NCBI RefSeq assembly: GCF_019703515.2
Contig: NC_059379.1
Coordinates: forward strand, 23,921,880 to 23,985,879
Direction: 5' to 3'
DNA: 64,000 nt
Source of the DNA: Myxocyprinus asiaticus
Lineage: Eukaryota; Chordata; Actinopteri; Cypriniformes; Catostomidae
In this document: positions 56,319-64,000 of the stretch, piece after piece
Layout of the letters: each line of letters begins with the position of its first letter
Numbering within the stretch: the first letter of the stretch is position 1
The notes under the pieces: model-generated
The model's database searches: none
Seen by the model: only the letters and a program-made list of their open reading frames with translations
Told to the model about the DNA's origin: nothing
Program-made: the position numbers and the translations under genes

Positions 56319-56537
56319 CGGCTCCTCAGCACAAAACCTAAATGAGTGGTTGCATACCAGCTCCTTTTATACCCGTACGTTCGGGGGAGTGGTATGCAAA
56401 TACCACTCACCAATTTTCATTGGCCTTTTTTCAAAGACCAGAGGTGTTTTGGGCTCCTAAGAGTGACCCCTAGTGTCACTACATCGACACAACATCTCGT
56501 TCCCTCCATCAGGGAACGGAGGTTACGCAAGTTATAA
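56319..56537 (-). repeat. DIRS right inverted terminal repeat
   Basis: Reverse complement of the left repeat, with an extra outer segment (about 56495-56537, TCTCGTTCCCTCCATCAGGG and beyond) found only here and in the internal complementary region. The promoter-like TATAAAAGGAGCTGG occurs on the minus strand at about 56359-56373. Confidence 0.93.
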
Positions 56538-56893
56538 CAGCTGAAGGACTGGAAAGCAATTATACCAGCTAATCGCAATAAGAACAGAATACTTAAAATA
56601 ATTAAGTTTCTGAACAACTTATGTGAAAGAACACAGCAAACTTGATGGGTCTTCTTTATCTCATAAGCTCCTAATGCTACACCATTCTTAAAAGTGTCTG
56701 TCTCAGCAAAGAAGAGCTGTGGGGGACAGGGTTTGATGTGGCTGCAGACATTAAGGTTACATTTAAGAAAAGGATCTCATGGAATATGGCTAATGAAAAT
56801 CATCAGCGAAAAACTTTGGAAATATAAGAATGCTATTGTTATTTTATTACTGTTATTATAATACATATTATTGCTATTTAACCTAGTTTTTAG
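56538..56893. other. non-coding stretch
   Basis: AT-rich sequence between the DIRS element and a TTAA MITE. Nothing recognised. Confidence 0.5.
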
Positions 56894-56897
56894 TTAA

Positions 56898-57589
56898 AGG
56901 GATAGTTCACTCAAAAATGAAAATTCTCTCATCATTTACTCACCCGCATGCCATCCCAGATGTGTATGACTTTCTTTCTTCTGCAGAACATAAATTAAGA
57001 TTTTTAGAAGACTATCTCAGCTCTGCAGGTCCTTACAATGCAAGTGAATGGTGATCAGATCTTTGTAGCTCCAAAAATCACATAAAGGAAAAATAAAAGT
57101 AATCCATTTGACTCCAGTGTTTAAATCCATATCTTCAGAAGCGATATAATAGATGCAGGTGAGAAACAGAACAATATTTAAGTTTTTACTTTTTCAAATC
57201 TCCACCTTAAATTTCACTTTCAGGTGTGAAAGTGAAACTAAACAGGCACCACATGTGACTTTAATATGTAAAAGTTAAAGTGGAGATTTAGAGTAAAAAA
57301 AGGACTTAAATATTGTTCTGTTTCTCACCCACACCTATTACATCACTTGTGAAGATATGAATTTAAACACTGGAGTCTTATGGATTACTTCTATGTTTCC
57401 TTTATGTGATTTTTGGGGCTACAAAGTTCTGATCACCATTCACTTGCATTGTATTTACCTACAGAGCTGTGATATTCTTCTAAAAATCTTTGTATGTGTT
57501 CTACTGAAGAAAGAAATTCACCCATATCTGGGATGGCATGAGGGTGAGTAAATGATGAGAGAATTTTCATTTTTGGGTGAACTTCCCCT
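56898..57589. mobile_element. long-palindrome MITE, TTAA-flanked, copy 1
   Basis: The left arm starts AGGGATAGTTCACTCAAAAA and the right arm ends GGGTGAACTTCCCCT. The arms are inverted copies over about 300 bp (shared CATCATTTACTCACCC, CTGCAGAACATAAA, AATGCAAGTGAATGGTGATC). TTAA occurs at 56894-56897 and 57590-57593. There is no coding capacity. This family is very common in cyprinid genomes. Confidence 0.9.
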
Positions 57590-57593
57590 TTAA

Positions 57594-59449
57594 CTTGACC
57601 AGTGTTTCTGAATTGGTCTTGCCTCAGGACACACATTTTACATTAGACATCAGTTGGTGTTAATACCAAAATTGTTTATTGTATAAATGTGAACAATAAA
57701 ATACATTTAATATCAAATCCATTATTATTAATATTATCATTTATAACACAGTGGCTAGCAATAACCATGCATATCCCAATTGCTAGTTTTTTTTTACATT
57801 GCATAATTTTGTTTTTTCGTTATTTGCATTTAACATACTGTAGTTTTTTGACTGCTGTCCACAGTCCTATCAGAACAGACCTGTCACTAATTTCTGAGAC
57901 CCACTGAGCAAGAAAAGCACATTAATTCTGGCCTTATGAACACCATTATCCTATGTGCCCCATTTCCATGTCGCATGCTATTACTGTTTCTCTATCAGCA
58001 TGTTTTTAACCACAGAATAATACAATCTGTTTTTTCATAATAATAATCGGTCAGAATACTCTTTATTATTATATATTTATTTATAAAATATCACAAGAGC
58101 AAGAGTGCTGATCAGACCAACGGCACAATTCCAAGTGTAATATTGCTTTTATACAACAGTTCAACAAACAAGTACATAATATTGAATAACTTACTTTTCA
58201 GACAAAAATCGACCAGATAGTTTGTGTATTTCTTCTCCATCAAGGAAAATAGTTACTAAAGAAGCACATGAAGCACAAAGCCACTTTCTGAGCTGCTCTC
58301 ATACTCTGGTTTAGCACTCTTAAACAAATCTGTGATTTTAAACAAATCTAAAGTAATGGATTATTCTCAGTTACTGCTACTGTTTCCATAGTGAACAACA
58401 TGGTGTTGTTTAATGAATCACTAGAGAGAATGATTAAATGATTCACTTATAAGATAAAATTTATTTGTCAACACCTGCTGGCGTAAAGATGCAATCTGCT
58501 GAAATGGTCACTGAATTAAATAAAAATAAATGATTAATCAAAATCGCCACAACAAACAGAAACAAATAGTAAAGGGTTCCAGTGTTGTTATACTAAATAT
58601 CAGCTCTCTTGTAACAGCGCTTGGCCAATCAAATTCGAGGGCCAGAACTAACTGTTAAATAATTATGAATTTGTCACTAGGATGCATCTAGACAACCAGT
58701 TAAATCATGCTGTGCTTGCCTTTTCTCTAGGCGAGTGGGTGGATGGACAGAAGGGAGAAATAGTGTGAATTAAATTCCTCCTTTTCTCATAGCTATGCGA
58801 TGACTGAGCCCTGTTTGAAATGAGGGCCACAGTTTGATGGCTATCAGTGAGATGGAAAAGCACCGCTCAGCTAGCTTCCCTCTGAGAATATTAAGAAATA
58901 AATTGTGTCTGTCATGTCAATGGGGATAATATTAGTCATGACATTACATTAGCCTGCTGATGAAAATAGAAACAGACGTACTTTCCAATTCAAATGGAGC
59001 ACAGGAAAAGAGATTCTCCCATTTTTTATGTATTCATGTATGCTAGCTATTGTCCCCTCTATTCTACTGAACATAATCAAATGCAAGAATCAATCACAAT
59101 AAGGCCAACGGTTATAAAAAATAATACATCATTTTTTATTTAACAACGCCTGTGTCAGTTTTCAAACATCATTGTCTCAAGACTACTTCACAGATTAATA
59201 AGGCATGAACTATACTATTTTATGTTTTTGATATTAGTACCTGAATTTTGGACAAGGTTAAACATATTTTGAGGTGTAAAAGTCCCTTAAAAACACATCC
59301 GAGACCATTCAATTCATGGTCCCATTAGACAAAGCAACAAAATATTAAGGTGTGGGTGGGATCAAATGTGAAAAATCCATATTGAATAACCAATGATCTG
59401 AAAATTGGATGTAGGCTGGCATTGGTGCAGATGCCAACTCAATGCTATG
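57594..59449. other. non-coding stretch with dispersed repeat
   Basis: Apart from the dispersed repeat at 58140-58680, nothing recognised. Confidence 0.45.
58140..58680. repeat. dispersed repeat copy B
   Basis: Collinear with 10740-11290 and, at its start, with 47976-48045. It ends in CCAATCAAATTCGAGGGCCAG after ACTAAATATCAGCTCTCTTG. Probably a decayed non-autonomous DNA transposon. Confidence 0.55.
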
Positions 59450-59453
59450 TTAA

Positions 59454-60054
59454 AGACATAGTTCACCCAAAAATTCTCTCATCATTTACTCACCCTCATG
59501 CCATCCCAGAAGTGTATGACTTTCTTTTCTGCAGAACAAAAATTAAGATTTTTAGAAGAATATCTCAGCTCTGTTGGTCCAAATAATGCAAGTGAATGGT
59601 GACCAAAACTCGGAAGGTCCAAAAATAACATAAAGGAGGCATACAAATAATCCATACGACTCCAGTGGTTAAATCCATGTCTTTTTTTTTTTCTATCAGT
59701 CTCCACCTCTGACCAGCCACAACCAGCAGGTGGCTGAATGTGAAAGTGTAGATTTACAGTTAAAAAAGGACTTAAATATTGATCTGTTTCTCACCCACAC
59801 CTATCATATCGCTTCAGAAGATATGGATTAAACCACTGGAGTTTTATGGATTACTTTTATACCTCCTTTATGTCATTTTTGGACCTTCCGAGTTTTGGTC
59901 ACAATTCACTTGCATTATTTGTACCAACAGAGCTGAGATATTCTTTTAAAAATCTTTGTTTGTGTTTGGCAGAAGAAAGAAAGTCATTCACATCAGGGAT
60001 GGCATGAGGGTGAGTAAATGATGAGAGAATTTTCATTTTTGGGTGAACTATCCT
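59454..60054. mobile_element. long-palindrome MITE, TTAA-flanked, copy 2
   Basis: Same family as 56898-57589: AGACATAGTTCACCCAAAAA at the left and GGGTGAACTATCCT at the right, with TTAA at 59450-59453 and 60055-60058. The central part contains CCAGCAGGTGGCTG, not seen in copy 1. Confidence 0.9.
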
Positions 60055-60058
60055 TTAA

Positions 60059-60502
60059 TAACGGCCCTCCATTAGCCAACATACAAACATACAAATGTTG
60101 GCAGTGCAGAAAAAGGTCTATGAGCAGAGAAGGTTTTGCAAACTAGATTTAGTTGATTTTCCAGTTGTTTGCTCTTCTCTCTAGGGAGAGATGCTTTGCT
60201 CATTAGCTTGAACACATTGCTTGTAATAAAAGTTAATGGTTTATGCATATGGAGAAATCAGCAAGTGCTGCTATGATGTAGTATGATGTTTATTTTATGG
60301 AAATCAAATAGCAGGATAAATTGAGATCCTCATCATGCACAGACACTAACATACCAACATCTGGGCATATGATACGGCTGTGTATTGTTCTACTATTTGA
60401 ATAATTTGTCTGCATGAATGAGAGGGGGACAACATTAGTTTATCCAAAGACAGAACTAGGTAGGCCTTTAAAAACATACAGACAAACCAAAAAAATATAC
60501 AC
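60059..60502. other. non-coding stretch
   Basis: No repeat or coding signature seen. Confidence 0.45.
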
Positions 60503-60504
60503 TA

Positions 60505-61030
60505 CTGTGCAAAAGTCTTTGGCACATAAGATGCTTGACAAAAACCTTTGTCTTAAGATGGTTATTAATATTTTCAGCTTTAGTGCATCAATAGGAAATA
60601 TACATTTTAGACTCTCAAACATTTATTTTGCAAATAGAATAGAATAGAATAGAATAGAATAGAAGAACAGGGAGCCCTGCAACAGATGGCATGGTCCCCA
60701 CAGAGCCCCCCACTGAATATTGAGTCAGTCTGGGATTAAAAGAAGAGACAGAAGCAATTGAGACAGCTGACATAGAAGAACTGTGGCAAATTCTCCAAGA
60801 AGCTTGGAACATCCTATCTGCCAACAACCAAGAAAGACTGTATCCAGGTGTACTTACAAGAATTGGTGCTGTTTTGAAGGCAAAGGTGGTCACACCAAAT
60901 ATTGATTTAGCTTTTTTTATGTTTACTCACTTTGTATGACATCAATTGATAAATGAAAACTATTTATGGCATTATTTTTGAAGACATCCTCACTATGCAA
61001 CATTTTTCCCAAGTGCCCAAAACTTTGCAC

Positions 61031-61032
<2 letters not shown>
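60505..61032 (+). mobile_element. Tc1-derived MITE with transposase relic
   Basis: CTGTGCAAAAGTCTTTGGCA at 60505 is mirrored by the right end GCCCAAAACTTTGCACAG at 61032, with TA outside both. The interior keeps a decayed transposase C-terminus (AWSPQSPPLNIESVWD near 60690-60740, the region around the catalytic Glu) in a frame with stops. An internal deletion removed the rest. A pentanucleotide microsatellite (AGAAT)n at 60634-60664 lies inside. Confidence 0.82.
60634..60664. repeat. (AGAAT)n microsatellite
   Basis: About six tandem AGAAT units. Confidence 0.9.

Positions 61033-61035
<3 letters not shown>

Positions 61036-61078
<43 letters not shown>
61036..61078. repeat. (TA)n microsatellite
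   Basis: TA tract between two Tc1-type ends, again a hot target for TA-specific transposons. Confidence 0.93.
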
Positions 61079-61081
<3 letters not shown>

Positions 61082-61083
<2 letters not shown>

Positions 61084-61540
61084 GTTGTGCTCAAAAGTTT
61101 GCATACCATGCCAGAAATTGTGAAAGTTTGGCATTGATTTTGAAAATATGACTGATCATGCAAAAAAACTGTCTTTTATTTAAGGATAGTGGTCATATGA
61201 AGCCATTTATTATCACATAGTTGTTTGGCTCCTTTTTAAATCATAATGGTAACAGTAATCACCCAAATGGCCCTGATCAAAAGTTTACATACCCTTGAAT
61301 GTTTGGCCTTATTACAGACACACAAGGTGACACACAAAGGTTTAAATGGCAATTAAAGGTTAATTTCCCACATCTGTGGCTTTTTAAATTGCAATTAGTG
61401 TCTGTGTATAAATAGTCAATGAGTTTGTTAGCTCTCACGTGGATGCACTGAGCAGGCTAGATACTGAGCCATGGGGAGCAGAAAAGAACTGTCAAAAGAC
61501 CTGCGTAACAAGGTAATGGAACTTTATAAAGATCAGAACC
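61082..61540 (+). mobile_element. Tc1-like element, 5' end only
   Basis: The inverted-repeat end CAGTTGTGCTCAAAAGTTTG at 61082 leads into a leader of about 390 bp and the start of a transposase. It is cut at about 61540, where the 3' end of an L2-like LINE begins. The rest of the element is not in the window; it may lie beyond the LINE. Confidence 0.8.
61471..61540 (+). pseudogene. Tc1-like transposase, first 21-23 codons
   Basis: ATG at 61471 opens MGSRKELSKDLRNKVMELYKD, the typical start of the first helix-turn-helix of a Tc1 transposase, then runs into LINE sequence. It is too short for function. Confidence 0.82.
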
Positions 61541-61732
61541 AGAATGAGCTTTATTGCCAAGTATGCTTACACATACAAAGAATTTGTCTTGGTGACAGGA
61601 GCTTCCAGTACAGAACAATACAAAAAAACAGCATCAAGACTTTTAAAAAATAATTAAAATTGAATACAAAATAGATAAATATTGAAAAGAAAAAAGTATA
61701 TATAGAATACACAATAGACAATATATAAATAT

Positions 61733-61734
<2 letters not shown>

Positions 61735-61777
<43 letters not shown>

Positions 61778-61850
61778 TATACATATACATATACACATAT
61801 ATGAATATATACATACATACATACATACACACACACATACACATACAAAG
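61735..61850. repeat. (CA)n and (CATA)n microsatellites in LINE 3' UTR
   Basis: Pure CA at 61735-61772, then TACATA/CATA-type repeats to about 61850. Confidence 0.93.
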
Positions 61851-62110
61851 TGCAAATCTAAATACAAATCAGTTATGTACAGTGCAAGGGAATGTAATGG
61901 CAGAAGAGGTATAATGTGTATTGCACATTAATTATTGCTCAAAGGGGCAGTTTTAACTGTTCATGAGATGGATAGCCTGGGGGGAAAAACTGTTCCTGTG
62001 CCTGACGGTTCTGGTGCTCAGAGCTCTGAAGTGGCGGCCAGAAGGCAACAGTTCAAAAAGGTAGTGGGAAGGGTGAGTGGGGTCCAGAGCAATTTTTCCA
62101 GCCTTTTTCC

Positions 62111-64000
62111 TCACTCTGGAAGTGTATATTTCTTGAAGGGGGGCAGGGGGCAACCAATAATCCTCTCAGCAGTCCGAACTGTCCTTTGTAGTCTTCTGAT
62201 GTCTGATTTCGTAGCTGAACCAAACCACATAGTTATTGAAGTGCAGAGGACAGACTCAATGACCGCTGAGTAGAACTGTATCAGCAGCGCCTGTGGCAGG
62301 TTGAACTTCCTCAGCTGGCGAAGGAAGTACAACCTCTGCAGGGCCTTTTTCGCAATGTGGGTCTCCCACTTTAGGTCCTGTGAGATGGTAGTGCCCAGGA
62401 ACCTGAATGACTCCACTGCTGCCACAGTGCTATTTAGAATGGTGAGGGGGGACAGTGTTGGGGGGTTCCTCCTAAAGTCCAAAATAATTTCCACCGTTAT
62501 TAGCATGTTCAGCTCAATGTTGTTTTGACTGCACCAGACAGCCAGCTGTTTAAACACCCTTCTGTATGCAGACTCATCGTCATCTCAGATGAGGCCGATG
62601 ACAGTGGTGTCATCTGCAAACTTCAGGAACTTAACAGAGGGGTCCTTGGCGATGCAGTCATTGGTGTAGAGGGAGAAGAGTAGTGGGGAGAGCACACGTC
62701 CCTGGGGGCACCAGTGCTTTTTGTACAGGTGCTGGAAGTGAATTTCCCCTGTCTCAAGCTGCTGCCTGTCTGTCAGAAAGCTGGTAATCCACTGATAGAT
62801 AGATGTGGGAACAGAGGGTTGGTGTAATTTAGTCCGGAGAATAGCTGGGATGATGGTGTTGAAAGCTGAACTGATGTCCACAAAAAGGATCCTTGCATAT
62901 GTCCCTGGTCTGTCCAGATGTTCCAGGATATGATGCAATCCCATGTTGACTGCATCATCCACAGACCTGTTTGCTCGATAAGCAAATTGAAGGGGATCTA
63001 GAAAGGGTCCAGTGATGTCCTTCAGGTGGGCCAACACCAGTCTCTCAAATGACTTCATGACCACAGACATCAGGGCAAAAGGTCTGTAGTAATTAAGTCC
63101 TGTGATTTTTGGTTTCTTTGGGATGGGGATGATAGTGGAATGTTTGAAGCAGCATGGGACTTCACACTGCTCCAGTGATCTATTGAAGATCTGTGTGAAG
63201 ATGGGGGCCAGCTGGTTAGCACAGGATCTAAGACATGCAGGTGAAACGCCATCTGGGCCCTGTGCTTTCCTTATCCTTTGATTTCGAAAGACACGGCTCA
63301 CATCATCTTCACAGACCTTAAGTGCAGGTTGAGTAGCAGGAGGGGGGAGGAGGGGGGTTGCAGGAGGTGTTGGTGTTTGTGTGAAGTGAAGGTCAGAGTG
63401 GGTGTGGGGTGTGAGATTGGGACTTTCAAATCTACAGTAGAACACATTCAGGTCATTAGCCAGTTGTTGGTCCACCACAGGGTTGGGGGTAGGAGTCCTG
63501 TAATTCATAAGTTGTTTCATGTCACTCCACACTGATGCAGGGTCGTTAGCTGAAAACTTGTTTTTCAGCTTCTCAGAGTATCTTCTTTTAGCCACTCTTA
63601 TTCCCTTATTCAGTGTGTTCCTGGCCTGATTGTACAAGACTTTATCCCCAACTCTGTAAGCATCCTCTTTGGCCTGACGAAGCTGCCTGAGTTCCGCTGT
63701 AAACCATGGTTTGTCCTTGTTAAATGTTAAATAAGTCCTAGTAGGAATGCACATATCCTCACAGAAACTGATATATGATGCAACAGTATCTATGAGCTCG
63801 TCCAGGTCTGTGGCTGCAGCCTCAAAAACACTCCAATCCATGCAGTCAAAGCAGGCTTGTAGTTCCAGCTCTGCTTCATTGGTCCATCTCTTTACAGTCC
63901 TTACTACAGGCTTAGCAGATTTTAATTTCTGTCTGTAGGTTGGAAGAAGATGAACCAGACAGTGATCAAATAGTCCCAAAGCTGCTCTAGGGACAGAGCG
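62111..64000 (-). pseudogene. L2-like LINE ORF2 with a single in-frame stop
   Basis: Open from the window edge (64000) to 62585 without interruption, about 471 codons, then one TGA at about 62585 and open again in the same frame to about 62111. It starts in the endonuclease C-terminus ([18 protein letters not shown], where the family has an SDH motif). A linker with a proline-rich patch follows, then AQGPDGVSPACLRSC, YYRPFALMSVVMKSFERLV, DPLQFAYRANRSVDDA, box A ILFVDISSAFN, PQGRVLSPLLFSLYTND and box C LKFADDTTVIG (about 62605-62620). After the stop come EIILDFRRNPP and SFRFLGTTISQDLKWETHI, the thumb region of this clade. Apart from the stop it is well preserved, so this LINE is relatively young. 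Confidence 0.88.

Larger units (their letters stand above)
51151..56537 (+). mobile_element. DIRS-type retrotransposon, both termini present (copy 2)
   Basis: Inverted terminal repeats lie at 51151-51349 and 56319-56537. An internal complementary region (56161-56265) is complementary to both outer ends. This is the diagnostic DIRS arrangement for replication through a circle. Gag-like, reverse transcriptase/RNase H and tyrosine recombinase sequence follow in order, all broken by frameshifts. About 630 bp are deleted at about 55160, covering the front of the recombinase. No target duplication is visible, as expected for tyrosine-recombinase integration. Confidence 0.94.
61541..64000 (-). mobile_element. 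L2-like LINE, 3' part, runs off window
   Basis: On the minus strand: end of the endonuclease domain at the window edge, reverse transcriptase, C-terminal region and a 3' untranslated region of about 550 bp with CA/CATA microsatellites, ending near 61541 with GGCAATAAAGCTCATTCTGG. The 5' part lies outside the window. The clade (L2, Jockey/CR1 group) is assigned from the reverse transcriptase style and was not checked by phylogeny. Confidence 0.85.

Overview
The window looks like an intergenic or intronic stretch of a teleost fish genome, most likely a cypriniform (carp, minnow or zebrafish relatives). The evidence is the mix of repeats: Tc1/mariner elements, a DIRS tyrosine-recombinase retrotransposon with inverted terminal repeats, L1-like and L2-like LINEs, a tRNA-derived SINE, Ty3/gypsy-type LTR elements with little or no pol, TTAA-flanked palindromic MITEs and many (TA)n and (CA)n microsatellites. 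I found no exon of a host gene that I could defend. Nothing resembles bacterial operons, phage or CRISPR. The species is inferred from repeat families, not proved.

Layout. 1-2315 is AT-rich non-coding DNA. 2316-4092 is the 5' part of an L1-like LINE, joined to an unclassified repeat (4093-4658 and 7226-7600) that surrounds an internally deleted DIRS copy (4659-7225). A SINE fragment follows at about 7620-7880. 7881-15199 is mostly unique non-coding sequence with one TTAA MITE. 15200-17917 holds two decayed Tc1-like elements head to tail across a TA microsatellite. 19200-20821 is a short LTR element with a MITE in its 3' LTR. 21361-21895 is an unidentified reading frame that ends in a membrane segment. 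22641-27926 is unique non-coding sequence with possible regulatory islands. 27927-30655 is a MITE followed by a second L1-like LINE. 30702-32286 is a structurally complete Tc1 element with an open 360-codon transposase. It is followed by an older Tc1-like element (about 32430-34270) split by a full-length SINE with a 16-bp target duplication.

34992-42159 is a complete LTR-to-LTR retrotransposon on the minus strand with a perfect 5-bp target duplication. It has a gag-like frame that runs into a 39-bp (13-codon) minisatellite, and no visible pol. A 2.5-kb block of other repeats, including a 43/44 hairpin, splits the minisatellite. It abuts the 3' end of another LTR element (42165-43817). A piggyBac-like non-autonomous element (43945-45412) and a second copy of the Tc1 element (45993-47588) follow. 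The second copy keeps its frame but has lost the second catalytic Asp. 51151-56537 is a nearly complete DIRS element with both inverted terminal repeats and the internal complementary region. Two long-palindrome MITEs, a Tc1-derived MITE and a Tc1 5' end lead to an L2-like LINE that runs off the window end.

Nothing here forms a host pathway; the window is a layered record of transposition. The points most worth following are the gag/13-residue-repeat LTR element with its foreign 2.5-kb insert, the unidentified membrane-anchored frame at 21.4-21.9 kb, and the pair of near-identical Tc1 elements of which only one retains the DDE triad.
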